This document shows positions 22,434 to 33,361 of a stretch of 64,000 nt of DNA, piece after piece. A program made the translations under genes and the position numbers. How positions within the stretch are numbered: position 1 is the stretch's first letter; every line of letters begins with the position of its first letter. A model generated the notes under the pieces. It worked only from the letters and a program-made list of their open reading frames with translations. It made no database searches and was not told the DNA's origin. The stretch comes from Malaya genurostris (taxonomy: Eukaryota > Arthropoda > Insecta > Diptera > Culicidae): positions 7,003,001-7,067,000 of the forward strand of contig NC_080571.1 of the NCBI RefSeq assembly GCF_030247185.1, given 5' to 3'.

Positions 22434-22850
22434 ACAACAAACACTAGTCTTCTCGCTCTATACCTATTCTTCTGTTCCGTTATATTTATTATCACTGTCT
22501 GTTGAACAGAGAAGATGTTTGAATATGGGATACCGGTCGTGAGGCGGCCTAGGATTTAGACCATGTTCAATGTACGCTAACCAAACCCAGTCGTATGCAG
22601 GAGCCGTGTCTATTACACTGCTTAGGGGGACAAAATGGTAACGAGTATGCGCATAATGCATAAGAACGCAAGTTCGAGTCTTATCTCTAAGCGTATCTTT
22701 TTCCTGAAAATCATCATAACTGTAAGTTTCTCATTCGTTTGGCTTCTCCAATATATGTTTCCACTCAGTCATTGCAGCAACTGATTTTAGTTATGGCGAC
22801 TTTACGCTACACCAACTAAAAATAATAATAAATCGCTATTTTAATTGTTT
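22434..22850 (+). mobile_element. tRNA-derived SINE, plus-orientation copy of the 1163-1823 family
   Basis: Around 22640-22690 ATGCATAAGAACGCAAGTTCG is the anticodon-to-T-arm part. It is followed by CTAAGCGTATC and the body TTTGGCTTCTCCAATATATG with CTCAGTCATTGCA (to ~22785), then TTATGGCGACTTTACG and a TAAATCG tail. Compared with the 1.2-1.5-kb copy, the upstream ACACTAGTC..CTCGCT.TATACC block is inverted. Confidence 0.65.
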
Positions 22851-23020
22851 GTTGTTGATAAATTTCTTCTTCTTTCTCGGTGGCATTATCTCGCTTGAAA
22901 TGACACACTAACAAAGACTAAAACGCCAGTTAATTTTCCTCTATAGTTCAATGGACTCAATTTTTACTGGACTACCAGTGGTAGTTTGGCAGTATCGCTA
23001 CTACGAAATCGTCTTAAATA

Positions 23021-23587
23021 CATGGTCCGGCACTCGAAGTGTAACCAACTTCAGACCTTCGAGCCTGGCGTCAAGGTAAATGCGACATATTATCGGGAAA
23101 GTATTCTGGAGGTTGGCAGACAAACATTTCGGTGACAGACCATGGACGTTTCAGCAGGACTCGGCACCGTCTCACAAAGCTCGAGTTAACCAAGAATGGC
23201 TGAAAAATAATGTTCCGAACTTCATCACGTCCACACAATGGCTCTCGAATTCACCAGATGCGAATCCAATGGATTATTCACTTTGGGCCATTTTGGAGAG
23301 CAAAGTCCGAACTAAAAGATACACCAGTCTCGAAGCGCTGAAAAAAGATATTGTCCGCGAGTGGGCCAAAATACACCTGCAAGTCACATTCGGGCAGCTT
23401 GCGATTCGTTTTTTGACCGTTTCAAGGCCATAGTCAAGGCAAAAGGTGGTCATATCGAGCAAAAGTGAATTGATTCTGAATTTTGTATTATTTTTACACA
23501 TTTTGTACTTTGAATTAAGTTAACAGTAATTTTCCAAACTGAATTTATGGCCTTTTAAATTGGTTACACTTCGAGTGCCGGACCCTG
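23021..23587 (+). mobile_element. Internally deleted maT (ITmD37D) element with intact TIRs and TA TSD
   Basis: The 28-bp TIRs CATGGTCCGGCACTCGAAGT (then GTAACCAA) and, inverted from 23587, CAGGGTCCGGCACTCGAAGT differ at one position by eye. TA flanks both ends (23019-23020 and 23588-23589). At 567 bp it retains roughly the last 130 codons of a transposase, so most of the gene was deleted. The clean ends imply movement after the deletion. Confidence 0.9.
23054..23468 (+). pseudogene. maT / DD37D mariner-family transposase, C-terminal part
   Basis: The sequence starts in EPGVKVNATYYRE (~23060-23100), shifts frame, then reads through DKHFGDRPWTFQQDSAPSHK (second catalytic D in QQD) to SPDANPMDYSLW. 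Exactly 37 residues separate QQD from the D of MDYSLW, giving the DD37D spacing of maT/ITmD37D. A second shift near 23375 is needed to reach the C-terminal DSFFDRFKAIVKAKGGHIEQ and TGA at 23466-23468. The N-terminal DNA-binding domains and the first catalytic D are missing. It cannot be active but keeps a conserved C-terminus. Confidence 0.85.
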
Positions 23588-23589
23588 TA

Positions 23590-25760
23590 GATAAAAATTC
23601 GCAAAATACTTTAGTTTTCAACGCATATTCACAAGAGGCTTACTTGTTTTGTTGAATTTATTTGTTTTGTTCTCTGTCTAAGCGTAGACCGTGACAGCCA
23701 AGCGTATCAAAAAACACCATGTAAACAACCCAGAAAAAAAGCTGTACAAAGTAAATCAAAAGCTAGAAGCAAAATAAAATTGCTCAAACCGCTTCGGCTT
23801 CCGCTCTGACAGGGGCTATTTAACTTGCTGTAAGCAAGCTTCTTGCAAGCTTTGCACTCTGGCTTTCGGTTTTAGACTGTAAGTATAAACATTTTTTGGC
23901 GTAGGTGGCTCTAATAGTCGATTTTCGGAGCTTCTATTTTTAACTAAACCGGGTTTTCTGGATAGCTGACTGATTGACATTGATTGGTATTGACTTCCAT
24001 GATGAAGAAACTTGACAGAAAGTGAGTTGGTGGACGACAAGCCCAACTTCCACTCGGACCAGATATCTGCACATTTGTTTTTTCTTACTATTACACCCCA
24101 TAAAGTAAGTAACCGTCGAAACATAAACAATGAACCCCGTCCTCCATGCTCTGAAACCGTCATTTCTCATTCGTTCGAGCTACAATCATCCCTTTCCCAA
24201 AGGCCGCTGCTCGTTCTTTGATTAGTGTGGGTCTCAGAACGTGACCAATTAAAACATAGTGAAATCAGAAGCCTGCTCCTGCCAGGATTTGCAGACTTGA
24301 AAACAAAAGCTTCACGAGGAATGCCAGTGAGTGTTAGGGAATTGAGTGTCATTTCGGGTACGAAGTAATTAATCATTCAAAGGCTACACGCAAAAACCGA
24401 CGCGGAAGTAAAACACTACCCAAATTTCCACAGTGATTAATCAAGTTACGTAAAACGGTGGCTGCGGCAAGGGGGAAACTTTCTTCCACGACCGTTTTGC
24501 TCTAATCCGACTAACCAAATCAAAACACTTGGTAGCTCTGTAATCCAATCATATCTTCGATATTTTATCAGCGTTTTGTTCGAAATTCGTTTACCCGATC
24601 AAACCAAGCGAATCAGATAATACTGCTGGCCTGATTTGCCGAGTACCGCATGTCCACGAAATATCCATTTGTCATTCATCAATTTGGGTTGACATTTGCC
24701 CAAATCGGAAAGTTTTCGGCAAATCGTTCGCCGGTTGAGTTTTTATTCAAAAAGGCGTTTGAATCCTACGATCTGGAAAATCCGAGCAAATCATTCGCAC
24801 GACCCCTCGACTGCTTCCCGTGGCTCTTCAGGAGCGGTTTTCCACCTCGGGGTGTTTCGACCACGTCGAGGATGATCATTACAACGATTTTTGTAAACAT
24901 TCGGTAGGCGAATCCATTTAAATCAACCTTTGCTAACAAGCTGCTACCGCTACTGCTGCTGCTGCTGTCACAATCGCTATCCAGGGACCGAAAGGATTTT
25001 TCCACCGCTCTTCGCGTGACTGGGTAAGAAGGCGTCAAAAATCCGATTCGTTCCGGTTAGTTCACCCGTTCTATCCTTCTCGCCATTGATGTCGATATCT
25101 ATTCTGCTTCCATCCAACCCTCCCTTTCTCCACCCATTCTTGATCGGTTTCGGTTGTTGATGCTTAGTTTTGCCTGTTGATCAAAGCTTGTCGATGCGAA
25201 TGCTTAACCACATCACACACGCATAGGCCAATTCCTCTCTCTTTATTTTTTTGTTGCCCTGATGTGGATATCGGATGTAGCTAGTCAACTAGAAGTTGGA
25301 ATCACTGGGGGACTTTCAGCCGGTCCCCGGTCCTGACGACAACGGCGACGACGAGTGTCACCAGGGTAACACACTTTGCGCTATGCGTTTCGAGTTGTCT
25401 GCAGTGGTTTAGACTTTAGACAGTTCAGTGGAAAAAACTGGATCCTTTTCATGGCTTTACTTCCTCAACGAGTTTCCGTTCGTAATGGTTCCAAGTAGTT
25501 CTCTGTGTTTCAGCAAAGCTTGTTTCAAATGAAGGCATGTTTTACTGTTCAACATGAGCGTGTCTTTTGCTTAACTAGTAGATTACATTTCTTGGACGGT
25601 AGGAATGTTCAAGTACTTGTAAAACATTGGATGCATTCGGCAGAATAAGCTCAATGAAGAAAGTGTTTTGATCTTTTTGTTCTTGTTAACTATGCAATTA
25701 GGTTGCACTACCACTTACTGGATTGGAAATTTGATTATTTTTATTCCTTCAACTAGCTGA
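23590..25760. other. Low-repeat island, no confident gene
   Basis: GC rises in 24.6-25.4 kb and a (CTG)n tract lies near 24952-24968. Overlapping ORFs of 85-115 codons on both strands show no domain. It may be exon-flanking or regulatory DNA. Confidence 0.35.
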
Positions 25761-25761
25761 C

Positions 25762-25920
25762 CCGTCGATGATTGTCAAATTGCGATTCTCTCTTGGTAAA
25801 CTCCACACAGTGCCAATCATTGCAAAACTGTATCTATTGTGGTAATGGCCGTGCAATACTCAAAGAAAAAATGTAGAAATCTTCTCTCACGGTTCATGCA
25901 TTAAGAGGCAGCGAGTTATA
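25762..25920 (+). mobile_element. Decayed fragment of the CAAGGATGG/CAGTGTTGG hAT MITE
   Basis: TTGTCAAATTGCGATTCTCTC, GGTAA.CTCCACA, and CTCACGGTTCATGCATTAAG align with the mid-right part of the three MITE copies. The ends are lost. Confidence 0.6.
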
Positions 25921-26811
25921 TCTAATTGGCACTTATTATGTGCGCTTTGTGTAATTTAAATCATTCGAAAGCAAATTGTAAGCAATTCATATGAAGGGAC
26001 ACAACGTCAAGTTCTCGGAACAATTTAACATCCGATGCGCGAGTAATATTCGGCAAAAATAATTATTAAATTAATCTTGACGTCGACCGAAGCTATTCGT
26101 CTGAATCGTGTTAATTGCAGGCGTTTCCTGATGAATACAAACCAATCTAATTTGCATTTGTGGTTGTAAGTGAGCTGTCAGAAAAGTCAACAATGGTATA
26201 AGTGATGTAAACGTCGAAACTGATTACCACTCTATTTTCTCGGATATGGATTATCCGATATTAATAATTTTAGGCTCGTTAGGTGAGTTTATTTCGTCGG
26301 TCGCATCGAAATTTCATGCTTGGTGATGTATTTAAAATTTATTCTGTAATACCGTGATGAAGTAGAAGCTAATAATATTAAAATAATTATGATGACAAAA
26401 AATACATGTTCAATCGCAATGCTATGCAGCTGATTAATGTTACCTTATTTAACTTGAAAATCATACACAGAAGTAACAGGAGTGCAGGATTTTGCTATGC
26501 CAATTCAAACGCACCATTCAAACGCTGCGCCAAATGCTGCGCTCCTTTGAATTTGAAACATAACCGCAATTTTAATTTCATTACCCGATGTTTTAATTCA
26601 CGGTATTCGGAAAACTTGATTCACATTTTCGTGCGCAAAACGGTCTTATTTCCACCTCTGGTTTATAACTCAAATATTTCAAATGACTAATTTTTCTTTT
26701 ATAAACAAGATTCACACAAATATCACAAATACGCGTTCTGCCTTTCTCCATAGAAACAATATAGAATAACTAGAAAAGCCGAGTTTTGGTCGAAACCCTG
26801 GAGACCAGGGC
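25921..26811. other. No gene recognised
   Basis: AT-rich, with a 94-codon plus ORF (26406-26690) without motif. Confidence 0.4.
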
Positions 26812-27522
26812 CGGTGAAAGAGGTGGGTACGGTGGGTAGCACTACCCACCCGAAAATTCCAAAGGTGGGTAATTACCTACCTGAAATTTGGAACAAAAAA
26901 CAATGTAAATATTAGCATAATTCATAATAATAAGAATATTTTTATTGTAATTCGGAATAATAAATAAAATCAAAATTATAGAATGCTAGTTCTCAAGGTA
27001 GAGCAAGGTTGTGAAGAAATACCGCAGAAAGGTGAGACGTGACAAGAGTCATTTGAGCAGGCAGAAATCTTTTAGTAACTTAACCTTTCCCTTCCATCAA
27101 AGGAGCCGAGCTTAAGCATCTCATCAATGCGAATCACTCGGGTCTCTGAGTCACCGGAAAATACCGATAAAGGTCTTTTACTCTTTACATTCCGAACCGG
27201 CAAAAGAAGAATGCAGTAGCAAGTAGAAAGTAACAACTTTTGGTAGCTTTGCCGGAATAGTAAATAGTAGAAGACCTTCATCGGAATTTTCCGGCAGATG
27301 TTTAAGGTCGACTCCTCTTGTAAAAAGTGAAAGTTAAGTTACTAAAAGATGATGATGATGAACCTTGTCACATCTCATCTTCTATATCTTCACATGAAAA
27401 AAATCACTCAAAATCTTTTGACGTAGGACTACGTTTTTTTTTATTCAATAATATAATACAAATTTAGGGCACACTGCTTAAGCTCTAAGATGCCAAGTGT
27501 ATTTTCTAATCTTCATTAACGA

Positions 27523-27714
27523 CTAACTTAAAACTAGAATAGTATCATTAGGTAATTTCGTATCGGGGTCGCGGATTCTCGAAAATTCAACTTTCTGGTG
27601 GCGATCAGCAGTGGCCGGTGAATTAAATATAGCATGAGAGTCTTCCAGATGACGTTGGTAAATATCTATGTTGGGCGCATCATTCAGTCCGTGTGGGTCC
27701 GCGAGAAAAATCAT
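27523..27714 (-). other. Short unassigned minus ORF
   Basis: A 63-codon ORF beginning MIFLADPHGLNDAPNIDIYQ has balanced composition but no recognised family. It sits inside the repeat-rich hAT-like copy and has no splice or promoter context. It could be a transposon gene scrap. Confidence 0.2.
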
Positions 27715-28138
27715 CAGGCTACAAAGACTCGGCGGGTGGCCCGCAGCCTGGTCATCGACTGGAGCGGTTATCCGTTGTCGGTGATGGTGATGTTACTAAA
27801 GAGAATGAAAGAAAAGTAAATATTGTGGAAAACGGGGATGTGAGAACAGCATGTCTCAATACGACAAAGATCTAATTAGTTTCCAGCGAGATCGAGATGA
27901 AGAGACGGGGGAAACGAGAACGAAAAATTTAATAATTTTTCAATACCATCCTTATAGAATGATTTGTCACTGGTCCAAACATCGGCTTCCTTTGCGGCGA
28001 TGCCTGTCTTATTCGAGCCCAAAATTTTTCGCTGGCGTGTCTTTTTCTAATCCGCATATGACAAGCAATCGCTGGGGCTAGGTAATTGTGAACAAGGTGG
28101 ATGAGGAAACAGATCGCAGCCCAATTCGTTTAATTTTG

Positions 28139-28420
28139 TCATTGTTTTCGTTGACTTACGGTACGGTGCATTGTCTTGGTTAACGGTGAATCACTTTTGA
28201 TGGTACTTTCCTGTTCAAGATAGTCGATGTTAATTATACCTCGAACATCTAAAAAACTTATGCCATGATTGTTCCGGCTACCTGTTACGTTTTCAGATGG
28301 CTTTCCCAGTCTGTATGCTGGTATGACTCCGGATAAAATTAGTGGATCCATGTTTCGTCCACTGTTCCATACCAACGTGTTCCATTTTATTGCGGCAGAC
28401 TTATGAGCGGCCGTGTTCGA
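28139..28420 (-). pseudogene. mariner transposase relic carried within the hAT-like element
   Basis: In one minus frame VDETWIH..YPES (~28355-28310) matches the first catalytic block of DD34D mariners. In another, ISFLDVRGIINIDYLEQEST (~28265-28205) matches the VFWDxxGIIxIDYLExGKTI block that follows it. The frame shift between the blocks, and the missing N- and C-terminal thirds, show decay. The same fragment, more diverged, lies at 49030-49165. Confidence 0.75.
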
Positions 28421-29182
28421 GATCCGTTTGGTGACGATTTTTTTATGCTCTGATTTTCGTACAAGATCGTAAAAGAACTTCCAGTTCATGTGCTAACGAT
28501 CTCAGCATATCTAATCTCACGAACTTTGATTTTGCGTTCATACATCACGATTATCAAAACTTGCTTATTTTTTTCCGGTTGACTGCTTCATTTAGCCACG
28601 TTCAAAATCAGAATACAACAAACCTTCATTTTTAATGGATCCTAGTGGGGAAAACACTTCTCAAGCTATAGCTGGGCTTGAGCGTTTTTCCCTTTAAAAA
28701 GCAATGTTTTAGCAACACGCGGCACACGGAATTCGTTATTTCCATTTTGTCGTGAATACGACTTACTTTACTATGGGGCGCCTTTTCAAAATTTACCGTC
28801 TGAGAGAGTGATCAGTTTTTGATCGTGAATATCTCCTGTTGTATTTAATGAATCAACATAATTCTTGCGACATGCCATCGGAAATATGATCACAATTTTA
28901 TGATAAAATTTTCAGTTGTGTGACATAATCTCAAAGAGTTCAAAATTAAACTTTTCTTAAATGTTTGGTACAAACGAGTGTCAAAGAGAATAATTCATAA
29001 GGCGCGTTTGCCTTTCTCGTATTTTGAAAGCTCATTGCTCAGTTATCTGTGGAAGGATTGATATAATCTAACCAACAATAGAATCGAAAATTTTCAACTT
29101 GAACGTGTATTGCAATAACATTTAAGTTTTTCAATAGTACACTATTGAAAATCCTGTTTGGTTTAACCCATTACAGCACCAA

Positions 29183-29399
29183 CCAATCAGAACGCGAGAT
29201 GTCTGCATCTATACCAGAACATCCATATAAAAGTTGAGTCGTTTATTTTTCCTACCATTTGCTGAGCATCTGTTCCCGAAACAAGACACACGAGAGCAAC
29301 ATCGAGGACCTGTCGTCTCGCTGTTTCCCGTTCTGCGTACAGGAAAGGAATTCTAGAAAAGGGGCTGTCCATACACCGCTGCCAGTAGCAGGTATAAAA
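29183..29399 (+). promoter_or_regulatory. Promoter-like block: CCAAT, TATAAAAG and a second TATAAAA
   Basis: CCAATCAG at 29183-29190 lies 36 bp before TATAAAAG at 29227-29234. A second TATAAAA at 29393-29399 stands 74 bases before the H2B-like ATG. CCAAT plus TATA spacing of this kind is typical of replication-dependent histone promoters. The same arrangement is kept in copy C (62544, 62587, 62755), which argues that it belongs to the repeat. Activity is inferred only. Confidence 0.45.
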
Positions 29400-29473
29400 T
29401 GAAATGTGATGTGAGAAATAGCGTCATTTAAGTTAAAGTAGCTACTCTGAACGTACGAGACACCGTCAGCACG

Positions 29474-29638
29474 ATGGCACCGGAAACCGGTAGAAAGGCA
29501 GCCAAAAAGTCCAGCAAGGCCCATTCAAAAGCACTTTTTAGTGCTGAAGATAATCATAAAGAACTAGTTGAATTTTGTCGCTTTCCTACCATTTTTCGAG
29601 CAACTGTTGCCGAAACAAGACACACACGAGAAGTTTAA
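29474..29638 (+). CDS. 54-codon ORF with a histone H2B-like N-terminal tail (repeat-borne)
   Basis: The ORF starts MAPETGRKAAKKSSKAHSK. Insect H2B proteins begin MAPKTSGKAAKKSGKAQ, so about 12 of the first 17 residues agree. After residue 18 the similarity stops: the rest (KALFSAEDNHKELVEF, then a FPTIFRATVAETRHTREV end) is not H2B, and the histone fold is absent. The last part is translated from a duplicated leader-like sequence also found upstream at ~29250. A TATAAAA lies 74 bp upstream. The matching ORF at 63019 has PKTSRKAAKKSSKAHSK. It is probably a histone 5' fragment caught by a repeat and may not be translated. Confidence 0.5.
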   Translation: MAPETGRKAAKKSSKAHSKALFSAEDNHKELVEFCRFPTIFRATVAETRHTREV

Positions 29639-30161
29639 ATAATTTGAACCGTCACCAACAACATTCAATTACGAACGGCAATGCGAAAGTGGAAGTTTCA
29701 TATCACAGGCCTATTTTATCATTGATCAACCCAGCGAATTAATGTTTTCTTTATTGGAAGATTATAATCGGTTGTAAACGCTACACCTACACCAACCATA
29801 TCAGTATCGCACCCACGTACAACAGTTCAGCCTGGAATTAGATGACGGAAGTCAGCGGCATCCATCGGAATTCGAATTCAACTCATCACTCTCCATCACA
29901 AACGCTTTCATAAAAGGTTCTTTTCAGAGCCACCATTATTTTATTATAAAGAACTATACTGGTTATTTCATAATATTTGTGTTTCAGAATGTAAAATGTA
30001 ACTAATCTGTACTTTAGTTTAGGTGTATCGTTTCAAATGCTACATACAATTTCATACAATTGATCAACTAATTGATATACGGAAGTGTTAAGGAACATGT
30101 CAGTTGTTTTCATATTCACGACATCCGGTTATGTCTCTGACATTACCCACCCACCTTTTTT

Positions 30162-33100
30162 CAAATAAAATTTGAGTCGAATCTCGGTCTTCCCTTACGT
30201 GCAAAACCAATGCTTTGCTGTACTGAATACGGATGATTTGTTATCCATTTTTGGAAATTTCTCAATGTTAAAAAAATCAAATAATTTTCAAAAACATCAT
30301 TTACGAGACATAAACTTCCAAGCATCTTCAGAATGCCTACATCATTCAAAAGTTCGTAATTTCATGCACCTGTTACAGTTGTTTCGAACGAGAAAAAAAA
30401 ACGAACGCATCAACACTTAGTCGGAATTGCGAAGCCTGGTAATTGTATTATACTTTGTATATGCCGCCATGCTTTTCATTTTTAATTATCTCATGACATC
30501 TGTCTGTGACTTGCTGAAAATTCCCTAAAGTCATGCGGTACACTCGGCTATGAACCGTCTTCCCGTCTTAACGAAAGCTCTTTCTTCAGCAGCTGATATG
30601 GCGGAGACAAAATTCGTTCCTTTTCGAGTGCGTCCCGCATCCCACATTTTCAACGGGACCCACCTTTTGATCTTATTTTCACTCGTTCTCTCAATTTTTC
30701 CCGGGTATTTAATTTTCCCAGTCATCGTCTTCCTTCTGCATGAACGCCAGCACTCACTGCATAATAACGAAATTATGTTTTCGTCGTTGATTTATTGCCC
30801 TCTCGAGGAATAAGCCTGGGCTAAAGCTGCGAATGTATGAGCCCTCGTTTACTGAAAATAAAGCAAAACATTTCTCCCCATCCTCTGCCCACGCTTCCCA
30901 CACCAACAGCCAAACCATTCAATCTGGCTATCCGGTGGCACGACGAAACCAGCACCAGGGGAAAACGGAATACAAACTAATCCGCCGGTCGTATCAAAAC
31001 CGTTACATTTTTTTGTGTGCTTTTCGCTGGAAGATGACATACTAAGTTTTCTTCTTTTTCCCATTACTTGCCGTTTCCTGCAGCTTTTGATAAGCTAGTT
31101 AGTCGAGATCCGCAACACAACAAATAGTGTCCTTTTGGGTTGGAAGGGAATGCGAATGCTGCTTTGCTGTTCACTCGCAACGCAACGCAGGAGATGATTT
31201 TTCTGATTTGCAGTTCGTTTAGATCGAGCGGAGATTGACGTCTGGGAAAATAAATCCATAAAAAGGGCCAGCCGGGCTTGGCCGGGAAAACGGATCTCAT
31301 GGACAAACGGGAACGGTCGCAATTTATTGTCAAGCTTTTGAGGAGCTATCTGGATCTGAACCAATCTGACAGTGGAACGGATTGCGAACGGTGCAGCAAC
31401 GGTCCTGCTGTCTTCTAGCGGTCCTGCTGCCTTTCAGAGATGGAGACGGATGGTTGCCTTTGCTAATGGTTTGCTTTGTAATGGAATTTCGACAGCAGAC
31501 GACAGTTTTCAAAGGCGGCGTGAATGAAATTCATATCTTTTCTTTTCATTGCTGCGCAAAATAAGCTGTTCAATCTTTATGACGTCACGTGATGAAAGAT
31601 GTTTTTATGGGACAGGCTCCCAACCCTGGGCGAAGAAGCGGGTGACTTAATCTCGTTGCTACCGAGGCCCACCGAAGCGGTTGGGCGGTTAATATTAACT
31701 TTATGAAAACATCTGGCCGTGGAAATGTCGAAACTGAATGATAAGGAATTTAAATTAGATATAGAAAGGCTTATAATCACCGTTCGAAAAATTTAAGCAA
31801 CATTTGGCGCAAATTCAGATAAGCTTTCGAAAGAAAAATTTCAGTTTTCTGTTTTTCATTTCACGTTTCAGCATGTTACTTTTTAAAGTGCCGTTTTCAC
31901 ACACTGACAAAATTCAGCTTACTGGCATATTCACAGCTACCGAAATTCATCGATTCCCATCCAACCCGCACCATTCAACATTGATTCGCAATGTAAATCA
32001 TCCTCAAATCAACACCTTTCTGGTTCGATGCTATCGCAAGAAAGCGGGTGTAAATCTCTTCCCGTCGAGCTACGGCCAGACTCCTCAATTTCCAAACCCG
32101 AACCAGAAGAACACTTCATTCTGTACAGACTCTACAAACAGATATATGTATATGTTAGTATGTGGGTGAATGTAAGTTCGTGCTGTGGTGCTACATTCGC
32201 ACGAGAGATGAATTTGTTATTCGATTTTTTTCCACCGTTCCACGTCTCGGGTATTTCGGCGCTGTTGACTGGTTGGAAGAAAATAATCTAAAAACAATGT
32301 TTCTACGGGATATTCCCTGATCGGTGCCCTAGCCCACCCACGGGAATACACCATTACTGTCCTTGTATGGTGATACCCGGCAAACCTCGCCAAATTCTTC
32401 GCAAACCGCACAGCTTTCGGCTGCGCGTTTCCTCCGTCGACCAACAGCCAGCCTCATTTCAGGTGCCACTTGCATGGTACACGAGAAGATAAAGTTGCCC
32501 CTCCCAGCTGTAATGCTTTCTTACTGACTGCAGCTTCCCTATCGGTCGGTGGTGTGCTTGAGTGCTCTTCTACATTTGTTATTTCCGGCTTTTATTGCTC
32601 TTCTGTTCTTATCCCGAGTGGTACTTTGTCCTATTTGTACCAACCAGCTTGCCTGGTAGGATAAAGTTGGCGTACGCCCTGCGCCCTGGGTTGCGAGCTC
32701 TAAAACAAAATGCACACGAGTCAGTAGGTGCGATTCCACTGATGTTCGATCAATTTGTGCGGCGGCGGAAAAGTCATCGGTTTACCTTCAGGGTTATTAA
32801 ACCGACACTTTATAGAGGTTGGCTTGACCCGGGAAGCGAGGTTGGCGTGTGGCTAAATGTATATCGAATAAGTTTGGCTCTCTAGTGATATAAACGAAAA
32901 TTTGTTCTATGAAACTCGGAGATCGGAACGGAATGTATCGTTGTTTCTGGCAACCCGAACCAGCTTATCATTCGCAGTGTCTTGCGAGAGTCGTAAAACT
33001 TTCTCCCAGATGATAAATAAAGACCCCTATTTATCATGAGCTTTAAAATAATTTCCACTCCGGAGAACTACTAAACCTAAATGTAAAATATTTTGGTAGG

Positions 33101-33361
33101 TCGAGAAATTAGTTTAATAGATATACAAGGGAGAACACTGATATCATTGTTATAAATGAATGTTATAAACAAAAACTTGCTTTAATCCACCTAGTGGTGA
33201 ACTTACCTAGCCATTCTCATAACAATCATACTATCATATATAATACTGTGATGTTCTTCAAAATATTTTTCTTAGATTATTAAAAGAATAACCGAAATCG
33301 GCTTGTTTGACCGTCAACTGATAAAAACTATCAATTGGAGAAGATTTGAGGTCGATTTAGA
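30162..33361. other. Low-repeat island, no confident gene
   Basis: This GC-richer stretch (mainly 30.5-32.8 kb) has many overlapping ORFs of 60-121 codons on both strands, none with a domain or clear splice pattern. No transposon ends were seen. It may be intronic, UTR or regulatory DNA of a neighbouring gene. Confidence 0.4.

Larger units (their letters stand above)
26812..28500. mobile_element. hAT-like element, second copy of the CAGGGCCGGTGAAA family (left end plus interior)
   Basis: CAGGGCCGGTGAAAGAGGTGG starts here and the following GTGGGTAGCACTACCCACC and AAATCTTTTAGTAACTTAAC match 47926-48960. Both copies also carry the same mariner relic. A matching right end was not found, so the copy is truncated or rearranged. 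Confidence 0.65.
28745..30161 (+). repeat. H2B-like repeat family, copy A
   Basis: It begins TTTTGTCGTGAATACGACTT and ACTATGGGGCGCC and ends GTCTCTGACATTACCCACCC plus a T-run. The left motif TGTCGTGAATACGA recurs inverted near the right end. It shares the 5' start with copies at 33362 and 62148 and the 3' end with all copies. Inside are CCAAT and TATA motifs, a degenerate duplication of TTTCCTACCATTTGCTGAGC, and an H2B-like mini-ORF. No TSD was identified and its class is unknown. Confidence 0.75.

Noticed and set aside
29300..29400. Histone H2A fragment upstream of the H2B-like ORF
   Set aside because: A GGGGCTGTCC.TACACCGCTGCC stretch loosely recalls the H2A GAPVYLAA region, but the match is short, out of frame and in the wrong relative orientation for a divergent H2A-H2B pair.
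28745..30161. Solo LTR of a retrovirus-like element
   Set aside because: The start TGTCGTGAATACGA and internal TATA motifs suggested an LTR, but no TG...CA end pair, primer-binding site or flanking duplication could be shown.
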